Source: Apodemus sylvaticus (taxonomy: Eukaryota; Chordata; Mammalia; Rodentia; Muridae). Taken from it: a DNA stretch of 64,000 nt. Of the stretch, positions 22,723 through 33,936 are shown piece after piece. The position numbers and the translations under genes were made by a program. Positions within the stretch are counted from its first letter, which is position 1. Each line of letters starts with the position of its first letter. Under the pieces are notes generated by a model. It made no database searches and was not told the origin of the DNA. It worked only from the letters and a program-made list of their open reading frames with translations. The DNA lies in the NCBI RefSeq assembly GCF_947179515.1, contig NC_067480.1:13913588-13977587 (forward strand). The letters run 5' to 3'.

Positions 22723-24668
22723 TATACATATATGTTAGGAATTTTTTCCTAGGGTAACAATTAATTCTAGTAATACAAATAATTTAAATCCTTGAACCTC
22801 CTGATATAAAGTTTATTTTCTATGCAACATAATGAATATGAAACAATTAAATTGGGCAAAGTCAGAGATATTCCTTCTTTCTCTCTTTCTCTCTCTTGTT
22901 CTCCCTCCCTTTTTCCCTCCCTCTAAGTCTTTCTCATTTATGCTTTCTTTTTAAATAGTGGGTGGCCCAATTAGGAATCTGGAACAGAAATTAAAATTGA
23001 GATGACCTGTTAAAAATTAGTAATTGTCAACTTGAGGGAAGTAAAGTTTAGTAATTGATATATTAAACATTCATATCGATTATGATTGAAAAGTGAGGAC
23101 AACATTCATAAAAACCATGTTTTCCATGAAAAATCATTATTTCTCTCTCAGAAAGGACAGTCAGCATGAAGGGAAGATATGAGGACAGAATTTGCCGAAC
23201 TCTTTAATTAGAAAGTACCATAATGGTGATGGCTGGATTTAAAATCAGATAAATTTTCTAGAAAGATTGAAGAATTTCTGTGACTTCAACATAAGCATGT
23301 AGAAAATGACTAACTTAACTGGGAAAATGAGTGTTTTCATAAAATAATGAGGGAATAAAGTTAGAAGAAAGTATTCTATATAAAGTTATTACAAAGTAAA
23401 TGGGCTATACCAATACAACAACATTATTTTGTGTGAGGGCAGGGAATTACAACAAGGGACCTTTTGTAATTTCATGGAGTTTTCAGTGTGTTGCTTTGGT
23501 TGGTTGCTTGTTTTTTGCTGAGACGGACTCCTAATCCAGGGTCTTGTACAGCTATGTGCCCAAACCCTTGAAGGTTTTGAATAGCTATTTTTCTAGTCTA
23601 CATGATGATCCCATAAACAGAAGCATCCCTATCCTTACAGACTGGAGATTACTGCAGAGGCTAAATGATGTGATATTTTCATAATGAGAAGGAAAAACAT
23701 AAACAAAACTAATGGCCCAAGTACATTTATATCATATCACTACATAAATTCCCTTTGATCTATAGTTATTTCAAAATTAAATATTTCAAAATTTACCTCT
23801 ATATATCTACTCAAGAATTCATTCCTGCACCTACACATTTCTAATTAAAAGAGCTGTAGACTCCAATGTTCTGCCATCATTAAATGTGACTGTAAAAGGC
23901 ATTAGCCCATTTTCAAGCATCATTAATGCTCTTAGTAATTTGTCTTCGCACCATGCAGTTTTTGTGTAATTATTCATTTATTTCTATAAAAGTAGAGGGC
24001 ATGAGTAGAATTTTGTATGAAATGCAGGCTAGGGAATTGTCTGAGGGTCTCTTTGAAACTCAGCCTCAAATTTTATGTATAGAGCACATTTAGTCTGGGT
24101 AATGTCGGTTACTGAAATAGTTCACTAATGATTAAAACCTACTCAAATGACTATTAGACTATGATTTTCCATTTATTCAGAATACACAATAAGTCATGAG
24201 GGAATAGTACAGTGCACAAAAAATACACTAAATAACATAAAATAGCAACACTCTGCTTTCAAGGTGATGGTTATTTTATAGGAATTGCACTTTCAAATGA
24301 GAAAATGTGTAAGGAAGTTAACAGTGCATCTCTGTTCTACAGACAGTGGGATGCATTGTAAGCCCTCTATCCTAGAGTTACAGAGAGCTGCCAATCTTTC
24401 TGTCCATACCAGTACTATTTATATCTGGTTGGAAAGTTTTGGCATGTCCTAAAGAATCGCTCATTATCAAGCAAGAGAATAGTTCATAGTATCTGGACAT
24501 TAAATTATAATCCATGAGTTCTCAACTGCAATTGACTTACATAGTCGAAGAGTATCCACAATGATTTGCAGCCACAATTGGACCCAAGAAACAATTTTAC
24601 TGTCCTAACTCTAGAAACAGGAAATTTTGATTTGAGGATATAAAATAAAAATAATACTACAATAAAGT
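22722..24668. other. Intergenic sequence between microsatellite and full-length L1
   Basis: A CT-rich patch lies at 22875-22926. The 23830-23990 stretch is high-complexity and repeat-free with several ATTA-type cores; it could be a conserved element. Degraded B1-like sequence is possible near 23500-23550. No gene supported. Confidence 0.4.
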
Positions 24669-24685
24669 AAAATATGCCTATTATA

Positions 24686-25890
24686 GAAACGTCTAAGTTG
24701 GGCAGCGGCGGCAGTGCAGCAGTGGCTGGTCCAGCTGAAGGGCCATTAGCAGTGGAGCCAAGGCGACACAGGGTCCAGTTAGGCCCTGCGCCCAGGACAA
24801 CTGACCTTCGCTGACCAGCCGGGCGGCAAGCAGCTGCACTTGTGCGGTGCCTTTCCTGCACGGAAGCCACTTCCGAACTCGGCCTCCCACCAGTCAGAAG
24901 AGGTGCATCCATCTTGGCTTCGGACTCCAGGGATCGGACAGACTGAGGTACACAAACATAATCCAAGGCCAACACCACGGTGGTCTGAGCCCGACGGGCG
25001 TTGGCCTGCACCCAGGCCCTGGGCTGGTCGGGGGACCATCGAGGTGCCAACCCAGCCAGGAGGTTTTTTGCCCAGGCCTGCGCGCGCGCGCCGCCGCCAT
25101 TTTGCCTGCAGGACGACAGAGAGCTCTGGCAGACCTGTAACAGGCATAGCCTGAGGCTAACAAAGTGGGGGTCTAGGCCCCAAAAGGCACAGGACTGACC
25201 CCAAGAACTGGGCGGCTTGGTGGGCCATCTGTGAGTCAACCCGCCCAGGAGGTTGTTAGCACAGCAGACTCTCCCAGTGCTTTCAGGGAGCGCGGGCACG
25301 CAGGCCCACCATCCTAGTCACCTGGCGGACCCAATTAACAGTCATAGCCCTAGGGGAACTTTGCTCGGACCTTGGCCTCCCAGGCTTTTGCCTGGACTCA
25401 GGGACTGGGCGGCCAGGCTAACCTTGTGTGCGCCAGCCTGGTTGGAGGATCAGCTGCCCAGCGGAGTGAGCAGAACACAGGGGAGGTCACAGCAGCATAT
25501 ACCATCGGCACTCCCTGGGGGTGCACACAGGCTCCATCTGGTCCACAGACACAATCTGGGGCAAGGCCTCAGGCGGAAGCCCTCAGCTCAACTCTCTCCG
25601 CTTCCGGATCCAGATCAGCCTGGACGGCCACACCACATCTCCAAGTCCTGCAAGAGGCTAGCTGGGCTTCCGGGCAGCCAGCTGGGAGAAGTCAGTGTGC
25701 TCCAGTGAATCCAGCCGGCCCCAGCGGGAGCCTTCAGGTGCCTGCTTTGGGATCTGAACAGCCTGGGCAGCAGCACACTGTCTACAAGCAGTGCAGGAGG
25801 TAAGCTGTGCACCAGAGGCCAACTGGGAAGGGGCAGCTTGCACTGGTGAGTCCAGCACTGACAAGACAAACTAACACCAGTGAAAACTAG
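24686..25890 (+). promoter_or_regulatory. L1 5' UTR with CpG-rich promoter region
   Basis: 1.2 kb upstream of the ORF1 start, much more GC- and CpG-rich than its surroundings, especially 24700-25300 with a CG-repeat core at 25080-25097. L1 5' UTRs carry an internal RNA polymerase II promoter, so this should direct sense transcription from about 24686. A consensus-like YY1 site lies at 25093-25104. There is no obvious tandem-monomer structure of the mouse type. Several 60-264-codon frames on both strands reflect low stop-codon density in GC-rich DNA. Promoter function is family knowledge, not shown by sequence. Confidence 0.75.
25093..25104 (-). promoter_or_regulatory. YY1-type site in L1 5' UTR
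   Basis: The minus strand reads CAAAATGGCGGC, a close match to the YY1 core (AANATGGCGGC). It lies about 408 bp into the element, inside the CpG-dense core. YY1 sites set transcription start position in human L1 and occur in mouse L1 promoters; function here is inferred. Confidence 0.5.
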
Positions 25891-27160
25891 ATGGCAAAAG
25901 GCAAACGCAGGAACGTCACTAACAGAAATCAAGGCAATATAGCAACATCTGAACCCAATTCTCCTCTACCAACATGTCCTGGATACCCCATCACACCAGT
26001 AAAACAAGATTTGGATTTAAAATCACTGGTCATGATGCTGGTACAGGAACACATGAAGGACATACATAAAGAAATTCAGGAGAAAATGGATCAAAAGTTA
26101 GAAGCCCTTGTAAGGGAAACACAAAAATCATTGAAAGAAATCCAGGAGAATACAAAAGCCAACAAGGAAGAAATGCAAAAAACACTTAAAAAAATACAGG
26201 AGAACTTTGGTCAACAGGCTGAGGTCATGAAAGACGAAACACAAAAATCTCTTAAAGAAATACAGGAGAACTTTGGTCAACAGGCTGAGGTCATGAAAGA
26301 GGAAACACAAAAATCTCTTAAAGAATTACAGGAAAGCACAAACAAGCAAGTGAAGGAGCTAAGCAAAACCATCCAGGGTCTAAAATCAGAAGTAGAAACA
26401 ACTAAGAAAACTCAAAGGGAGACAACTTTGGAGATAGAAAGCCTTGGGAAGAAATCAGGGGACAGAGATGCAAATATCAACAGCAGAATACAAGAGATAG
26501 AAGAAAGAATCTCAGATGCTGAAGATTCCATAGAAACCATGGACTCAACAGTTAAAGAAAATGCAAAATGCAAAAAGCTTGTAACCCAAAATATCCAGGA
26601 AATCCAGGACACAATGAGAAGACCAAACCTAAGGATTATGGGCATAGATGAGAGTGAAGATTTACAACTTAAAGGGCCAGCAATATCTTCAATAAAATTA
26701 TGGAAGAAAACTTCCCTAAGCTAAAGAGAGAGATGCCCATGAATATACAAGAAGCCTACAGAACTCCAAACAGACTGGACCAGAACAAAAATACTTCCCG
26801 TCACATAATAATCAAAACACCAAATGTTCTAAACAAAGAAAGAATACAAAAGGCAGTAAGAGAAAAAGGCCAAGTAACATATAAAGGAAGACCTATCAGA
26901 ATCACAGCAGACTTTCACCTGAGACTATGAAGGCTAGAAGGTCCTGGGCAGATCTCATGCAGACTCTAAGAGAACACAAATGCCAGCCAAAACTACTATA
27001 TCCAGCAAAACTCTCAATCACCATAGATGGAGAAACTAAGATATTTCATGACAAAACCAAGTTTACCCAATATCTAGCCACAAACCCAGCCCTAAAAAGG
27101 ATAATAGGAGGACAACACCAATACAAGGAGGGAAACTTCACCCTGGAAAAAGCAAAATAG
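25891..27160 (+). pseudogene. L1 ORF1 (RNA-binding chaperone), two frameshifts
   Basis: ORF1 protein forms coiled-coil trimers that coat L1 RNA. The start at 25891 is supported by an equivalent ATG in the same context at 42654 (product MAKGKRR...). Regions in order: a basic N-terminus, a long Glu/Lys/Gln-rich coiled coil (about residues 45-175) holding two tandem 22-residue units (nucleotides 26197-26262 and 26263-26328), an RRM-like domain starting near RRPNLRIMGIDE (about 26617-26652), and the C-terminal domain with REHKCQPKLLYPAK (about 26970-27011). The frame breaks at about 26682, where an A3 run is A2, and at about 26913, where a T4 run is T3, both judged against the copy at 42654. Pieces read 25891-26724, 26700-26930 and 26927-27160. 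Full length would be about 423 residues. No missing domain. Confidence 0.9.
26197..26328 (+). repeat. 66-bp tandem repeat (x2) in ORF1 coiled coil
   Basis: Two adjacent 66-bp units encode QENFGQQAEVMK(D/E)ETQKSLKE followed by I or L, and differ at only a few bases. The ORF1 at 42654 has one such unit and the minus-strand copy at the window end has related units of a different sequence. This corresponds to the length-polymorphism region known from rodent L1 ORF1. Confidence 0.85.
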
Positions 27161-27210
27161 TAACCTTTCATCAAACCCAAAAGAAGATAAGCATTCAAAT
27201 TTAAAAAATA

Positions 27211-30200
27211 ATGTCAAAAATGATAGGAAGTAACAATCACTATTCCTTAATATCTCTTAACATCAATGGACTTAATGCCCCAATAAAAAGACACAGACTA
27301 ACTGAATGGATACGTAAACAGGACCCTACATTTGCTGCTTACAGGAAACACACCTCAGGGTCAAAGACAAACACTACCTTAGAGTAAAAGGCTGGAAGAC
27401 AATTTTACAAGCAAATGGTCTCAGGAAAAAAGCTGGAGTAGCCATTTTAATATCAGATAAAATTGACTTTCAACCCAAAGTCATCAAAAGAGACCCTGAG
27501 GGACACTTCTTGCTGGTCAAAGGAAAAATGCAAAAAGAAGAACTGTCAATCCTGAACATCTATGCACCAAATGCAAGGGCACCCTCTTTCGTAAAAGAAA
27601 CTTTATTAAAACTAAAAGCACACATAGCACCTAACACAATAATTGTGGGTGACTTCAACACTGCACTTTCCTCAATGGACCGATCAGGAAAACAGAAACT
27701 AAACAGGGACACAATGAAACTAATTGAAGCTTTGGACCAATTAGATTTAACAGATATATATAGAACATTCTATCCTAAAACAAAAGAATATACCTTTTTC
27801 TCAGCACCTCATGGTACCTTCTCCAAAATCGACCATATAATTGGTCACGAGACAGACCTCAACAAATATAAGAAGATAGACCTAATCCCATGCCTCCTAT
27901 CTGATCACTATGGAGTAAAAGTGGTCTTCAATAGCAACAGAAACAACAGAAAACCCACATACAGGTGGAAACTGAACAATACTCTACTCAATGATACCTT
28001 GGTCAAGGAAGAAATAAAGAAAGAAATTAAAGACTTTTTAGAACACAATGAAAATGAAAACACAACATACCCAAATCTATGGGACGCAATGAAAGCAGTG
28101 CTAAGAGGAAAACTCATAGCCCTGAGTGCCTCCAAAAAGAAAATGGAGAGAGCATACATTACCAGCTTAATGACACACCTGAAAGCCCTAGAACAAAAAG
28201 AAGCTATTTCACCCAGGAGGAGTAGAAGGCAGGAAATCATCAAACTCAGGGCTGAAATCAATCAAGTAGAAACAAAGAGAACCATACAAAAAATCAACAA
28301 AATCAGGAGCTGGTTCTTTGAGAAAATCAACAAGATAGATAAACCCTTTGCCAGACTGACCAAAGGGCACAGAGAAAGTATCCAAATTATCAAACTTAGA
28401 AATGAAAAGGGAGATATAACAAAGGAAACTGAGGAAATCCAAAAAATCATCAGATCCTACTACAAGAGCCTGTACTCAACACAACTGGAGAATCTGGAGG
28501 AAATGAACAATTTCCTTGACAGATACCAAATACCAAAATTAAATCAGGACCAACTAGACCATCTAAACAGTCCCATAATGCCTAAAGAAATAGAAGGAGT
28601 CATAGAAAGTCTTCCAACCAAAAAAAGCACAGGACCAGATGGCTTCAGTGCAGAATTCTACCAGACCTTCAAAGAAGAGTTAACACCAATACTCTTCAAA
28701 CTATTCCACAAAATAGAAAGAGAAGGAACACTACCCAATTCCTTCTACGAAGCCACAATTATGCTGATACCAAAGCCACACAAAGATCCAACAAAGAAAG
28801 AGAACTTCAGACCAATTTCCCTTATGAACATCGATGCAAAAATACTCAATAAAATTCTTGCCAACCGAATCCAAGAACACATCAAAACGATCATCCACCA
28901 TGATCAAGTAGGCTTTATCCCGGGAATGCAGGGTTGGTTCAATATACGGAAATCCATCAATACAATCCACTACATAAACAAACTCAAAGAACAAAACCAC
29001 ATGGTCATTTCATTGGATGCTGAAAAAGCATTTGACAAAATTCAGCATCCTTTCATGCTTAAAGTCTTGGAGAGAACAGGAATTCAAGGCACATACCTAA
29101 ACATAGTAAAAGCAATATACAGCAAACCGGTAGCCAGCATCAAACTAAATGGAGAGAAACTTGAAGCAATCCCACTGAAATCAGGGACCAGACAAGGCTG
29201 CCCCCTTTCTCCTTATCTTTTCAATATTGTACTTGAGGTACTAGCTCGGGCAATTCGACAACATAAGGAGGTCAAAGGGATACAAATTGGAAAGGAAGAA
29301 GTCAAACTATCATTATTTGCAGACGACATGATAGTCTACCTAAGTGACCCAAAAAACTCCACTAGAGAGCTCCTACAGCTGATAAACAACTTCAGCAAAG
29401 TGGCAGGTTATAAAATCAACTCAAGCAAATCAGTGGCCTTCCTATACTCAAAGGATAAGCAGGCTGAGAAAGAAATTAGGGAAATGACCCTCTTCACAAT
29501 AGCCACAAACAGTATAAAGTATCTTGGGGTGACTCTTACCAAACATGTGAAAGATCTGTATGACAAGAACTTCAAGACTCTGAAGAAGGAAATGGAAGAA
29601 GACCTCAAAAAATGGGAAAACCTCCCATGCTCATGGATCGGTAGAATCAATATAGTTAAAATGGCCATTTTGCCAAAAGCAATATACAGATTCAATGCAA
29701 TACCCATCAAAATCCCAACTCAATTCTTCACAGAGTTAGAAAGAGCAATTATCGAATTCATCTGGAACAACAAAAAACCCAGGATAGCTAAAACTATTCT
29801 CAGCAACAAAAGAAAATCTGGGGGAATCAGTATCCCTGACCTCAAGCAATAGTACAGAGCAATAGTGTTAAAAACTGCATGGTATTGGTACAGTGACAGG
29901 CAGGAGGATCAATGGAACAGGATTGAAGATCCAGAAATGAACCCACACACCTATGGACACTTGATCCTGGACAAAGAGGCTGAAAACATCCAATGGAAAA
30001 AAGATAGCCTTTTCAACAAATGGTGCTGGTTCAACTGGAGGTCAGCATGCAGAAGAATGCGAATTGATCCATCCTTGTCTCCTTGTACTAAGCTCAAATC
30101 CAAATGGATCAAGGACCTCCACATAAAGCCAGACACTCTGAAGCTGATAGAAAAGAAACTGGGGAAGACCCTTGAGGACATCGGTACAGGGAGAAAGTTT

Positions 30201-31043
30201 ATGAACAGAACACCAGTAGCGTATGCTCTAAGAGCAAGAATTGACAAATGGGACCTCATAAGGTTACAGAGTTTCTGTAAAGCAAAGGACACCATCAAGA
30301 GGACAAATCGGCAACTAACAAATTGGGAAAAGATCGTCACCAATCCTACATCAGATAGAGGGCTAATATCCAATATATATAAAGAACTCAAGAAGTTAGA
30401 CTCCAGAAAACCGAACAACCCTATTAAAAAATGGGATACAGAGTTAAACAAAGAATTCTCACCTGAAGAACTTCGGATGGCGGAGAAGCATCTTAAAAAA
30501 TACTCAACTTCATTAGTCATTAGGGAAATGCAAATCAAAACAACCCTAAGATTTCATCTTATACCAGTCAGAATGGCTAAGATTAAAAATTCAGGAGACA
30601 GCAGGTATTGGAGAGGGTGTGGAGAAAGAGGAACACTCCTCCACTGCTGGTGGGGTTGCAAATTGGTACAACCACTCTGGAAATCAGTCTGGCGGTTCCT
30701 CCGAAAACTGGGCACCTCACTTCCAGAAGATCCTGCTATACCACTCCTGGGCATATATCCAGAGGATTCCCCACCATGTAATAAGGATACATGCTCTACT
30801 ATGTTCATAGCAGCCCTATTTATAATTGCCAGATGCTGGAAAGAACCCAGGTATCCCTCAACAGAAGAGTGGATGCAAAAAATGTGGTATATCTACACAA
30901 TGGAGTACTATTCAGCCATTAGAAACAATGAATTCATGAAATTCTTAGGCAAATGGATGGAGCTAGAGAACATCATACTAAGTGAGGTAACCCAGGCTCA
31001 AAAGGTGAATCATGGTATGCACTCAGTAATAAGTGATTATTAA
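27211..31043 (+). pseudogene. L1 ORF2 (endonuclease/reverse transcriptase), one frameshift and one nonsense codon
   Basis: ORF2 protein nicks target DNA and reverse-transcribes L1 RNA. The start ATG is taken at 27211, 50 bases after the ORF1 stop. Domains in order: AP-type endonuclease (27211 to about 27930, with GDFNT near 27648-27662 and SDHY near 27899-27910), reverse transcriptase with the catalytic FADD at 29316-29327, and a C-terminal Cys-rich segment at 30606-30659. Lesions: an apparent 1-base loss at 27331-27333 (TTT where the copy at 44.0 kb has TTTT), which shifts the first 41 codons out of frame, and a TAG at 29850-29852 replacing a Tyr codon after PDLK. The frame is otherwise open from 27510 to 31043. 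The first Cys of the CX3CX7HX4C motif is Tyr (TAT, 30606-30608). Expected length is about 1277 residues. Confidence 0.92.
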
Positions 31044-31279
31044 CCTAGAAAACTGGAATACTCAAAACATAATCCACACATCAAATGAGATACAAGAAGA
31101 AAGGAGGAGTGGCCCCTGGTTCTGGAAAGACTCAGTGAAACAGTATTTGGCAAAACCAGAATGGGGAAGTGGGAAGGGGTGGGAGGGAGGACAGGGGAAG
31201 AGAAGGGGGCTTACGGGACTTTCGGGGAATGGGGGGGCTAGAAAAGGGAAAATCACTTGAAATGTAAATAAATTATAAA
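31044..31279 (+). other. L1 3' UTR with G-rich polypurine tract and poly(A) signal
   Basis: 236 bases from the ORF2 stop to the tail. Runs of three to seven Gs between about 31160 and 31240 could form a G-quadruplex, a recurring feature of mammalian L1 3' UTRs. AATAAA lies near 31267. The same layout is at 38678-38943. Confidence 0.8.
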
Positions 31280-31299
31280 AAAATATGCCTATTATAAGT

Positions 31300-31500
31300 T
31301 AAATAGTTCTAATCAACATACCTATGAATGTATAGGTATGTCATGGAACAGACAGCTATCTCGGCTCCATCAAATAATTTTGTATTCATGAAGCAGGCAA
31401 GAGGGCACATAGCTTTAGGGTAAAATGGCCTTGGTGTTTGTTGAAAGGTAAATTACCAGAAAGTCTGTGGTGGACTGATGTGCTCTGGACATGACAGTTG
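31300..31500. other. Unassigned sequence
   Basis: Flank of the full-length L1; nothing recognised. Confidence 0.4.
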
Positions 31501-31504
31501 ATTG

Positions 31505-32110
31505 GACTGATAATCTAAGAGTCCATCAGAAGACCCCCACTCAATAAGGCCCCAGAGACCAGAATCACTGCAATCTGCAAGAGCTTTATTATCTCAACAC
31601 ACATTGGGGTCTCCCTGCATACAGGTAAGAGGAGACCCTGAGCTCACAAAGCATACACTTTTTAATGAATATTTTGGCGGGGGAGTTCGGTGGTAGCCTG
31701 AGTTGGACGACTGTAATTGGTTACCCTTAGCAACATTTAAAATTATTGGTCTACTCGAATGGGGAGGTTGTGTGCTCCATTTGGCCCAATCCTGCCCACC
31801 TTGTGGTATTTATGGTATTTCCTGGCATTGTCTTTTTTGTGGAGTCACTTCCCTCTCTGGCCTAACCCTAGGCAGGGTGGTTCTCTGTTTAGGCCATTTC
31901 CTTATCCATCCTCCCCCAGACATTCTTGGATGGAATGGAAAATTTCAGTCCAGCTGTGAGCCCCCATCCTTGGTCTTGGGAAGCTGGCCTGCTGTTTCTG
32001 ACAGGGTTCTCACAATAATACTACAATCTTCTGATAAGGAATCCTACACACCAGGGCTCCCAGTATTTTCACTCCACTACTTCCACACTAGAGGGGAACT
32101 GGCTTTCAGA
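31505..32110 (-). mobile_element. Probable endogenous retrovirus LTR, minus strand
   Basis: The plus strand has an antisense R/U5-like start: 'aggccccagagaccagaatc' near 31548-31567, then the complement of an AATAAA signal ('gctttattatc' at about 31583-31593). It continues into U3-like sequence. It resembles the general layout of IAP/ERVK-class LTRs. Ends are uncertain and the sequence to about 32430 may belong to the same element. A 185-codon plus-strand frame (31703-32260) crosses it but has no recognisable domain; I treat it as chance. Confidence 0.4.
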
Positions 32111-33394
32111 GGGACTCCTTGTGAGCAGTCAGGCACTTCTATGTCTAGCCCAAGGGGCCTGGTGGCAGCAGAATACACCATTACTAGCTGCAGAGGCAAC
32201 ATATCCCCACTATCTCTTCCATTGTGGCATGTCTTCCTGGTCATGTGCTACATCACCTGACAAAGGGCCCCTTTCCTCCTACCCCATCCACTGTTTTTCT
32301 TCTACCTCCTCTGTACTGCCAACCCCACCCCTCACCCTGAAACTTCCCATGTGAGACCTGTTGCATGGTGGGGCTTTATGGATCCCTCCATATAGATCCA
32401 ACACTCCTTCATGCCCAATGTTTCCCCTTTGACATCCCTATAGCCAAAGGTCCTTTAGTTGTTGTGATGAAAGAGAATGTAAACAACAAATCTGATTTTG
32501 GATATGCCTACCTTCTGCCCTTACTTCCACAATTGGCTTCATTAATAGCTATGTGTTTTCTTATTCATATATGTGATATGAAAATATATCTCCATATATC
32601 TTGCAATTAGGAGTAGCAATCATTATCCTTGACTCCTATGTTACCACAGTATAACCATTGACCAATAACTAATGACATTAATCAGTTATGAAATTAATAT
32701 TTCAAAACTATAGTTTTTAATATAGTATCTTGATGGCTCTTTAAATTTAGTGTTTTAAGAAGATCATAGTCTGGAGATATCAATGAAGTGTACAAGAAAC
32801 AAGAGATCAATGGTTTTTTTTTACCTTGTGGTACAAAAGTTTAGAAATACCACTTCCTGATTTGTAAAGGAAAGATTCACAAGTGAAAAATGCAGCAAAT
32901 GCTTAAGATGCTAGAAGACCAAGCTTCCTAAGAAGAAGGTAGGTGTTGTAATTCAAATTTCATGCTAATTCCCATTGACCAACCTATTTAAATGGTAATG
33001 AGGCATAGATTGTGCTTTTGGCCCAAGTGTTTGAAACTCTGTACACAGGGTGGCTGTCAGGATTAAAAAAAAATACTGCTGCTTCTTAGAAGAGTTGTGT
33101 TTGCCTGGTAGGGATGTGACTATAAAAGTGAATTAACTCTAAGTCCTCTGACCTGTGGAGAAGATGCTGCTGATACTATCCATATTTCTTACACTAGAGC
33201 AACATCATCAAATGGCCATCACCCTCTACTGTTACCATTAGCTGTTTAGAAACACATTCTCTTTTAACCCAGAAAGAACAAGTTCCACCTGAACCACCAG
33301 TGGCCTGCATCAGCTGCCATCCTTAGCAGATACAGACATAGCCCTGGTATCTTCTTGTGTTTGGAAAAAATGTTCAGTTATGCCACATGGATTT
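32111..33394. other. Unassigned sequence
   Basis: 32110-32440 is C-rich and may be the remainder of the preceding LTR-type element. 32440-33394 is AT-rich and unrecognised. Confidence 0.35.
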
Positions 33395-33936
33395 TGTAAA
33401 GGTCTGAAAATCACGGAAGGAAGACACTAGACTCAGTATGCAAAAACAAAGAGTGTTTATTCTATAGAGACATCCAGCATGCAGGGGAGTCAACCATTTT
33501 TCAAAATGGTGACCCTAGACAAAGCCATACAGGCTTTCTAATAGGGAACTGAGAGAACTCGCTAGAAGGATTAAGTAATCTAAAATTTCACTGGTGGGTG
33601 CTGGGGGGGGGGCACAGTGATCTGCATTCCCATGTCAGATGTGCTCAGCCCTGGGATGAAATGGGGCTGCACAGCTCAGATGTTCCAATTGAGATAAGAC
33701 ATTTCCCCATTTTTGCTGTCATCCCCAGGCTGATCTTTGGGAGAGGGTTTTAGGATCTTGTTCTGGACTTTGTGGTCTGTTCCTAAAGCTGGTGTGTTAT
33801 GACTTAGTTCTGGGACTTAAGGTCTATTCCTGAAGCTGGTGCCTTATGGCCTTTTTTGAAATCAGGCCTGGTCCTCAAAATGGATATAAACAGGATCCTT
33901 TAAAAGAAGACAAATGGGGTTTACATTGTCCTTTCA
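33395..33936 (-). mobile_element. Solo LTR (endogenous retrovirus), probably minus strand
   Basis: 542 bp with near-perfect inverted termini (TGTAAAGG at 33395-33402 and TCCTTTCA at 33929-33936). The complement of a polyadenylation-type signal ('gtttattc') near 33456-33463 suggests the transcription sense is leftward. There is no internal retroviral sequence on either side, so it looks like an LTR-LTR recombination product. No clear flanking target duplication remains. Family not determined. Confidence 0.55.

Larger units (their letters stand above)
24686..31279 (+). mobile_element. Full-length L1 retrotransposon (rat-like family), 6.6 kb
   Basis: A complete L1 with 5' UTR (24686-25890), ORF1 (25891-27160), ORF2 (27211-31043) and 3' UTR (31044-31279). 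It is bounded by a perfect 17-bp target-site duplication (24669-24685 and 31280-31296, aaaatatgcctattata). The insertion site GT/AAAATA fits L1 endonuclease preference. The tail is short: an AATAAA context at about 31267 and only a few terminal As. The 3' UTR has the polypurine, G-rich block (31160-31245) typical of murid L1. Low divergence and the intact duplication say the insertion is recent. Both ORFs carry disabling lesions, so as read it is inactive. Confidence 0.95.

Noticed and set aside
24840..25803. Multiple 65-151-codon frames in the L1 5' UTR
   Set aside because: GC-rich sequence with few stops; frames overlap on both strands and the conserved L1 start is at 25891.
27908..30808. 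Minus-strand frames of 60-195 codons inside ORF2
   Set aside because: Shadows of the ORF2 coding strand; hydrophobic composition mirrors Lys/Asn-rich sense codons.
24686..31279. An active, fully coding L1
   Set aside because: As read, ORF1 has two frameshifts and ORF2 has one frameshift and one stop; whether some are sequencing errors is listed as a finding.
31703..32260. 185-codon plus-strand frame outside L1
   Set aside because: It lies across an LTR-like segment in antisense, has no recognisable domain, and overlaps another open frame.
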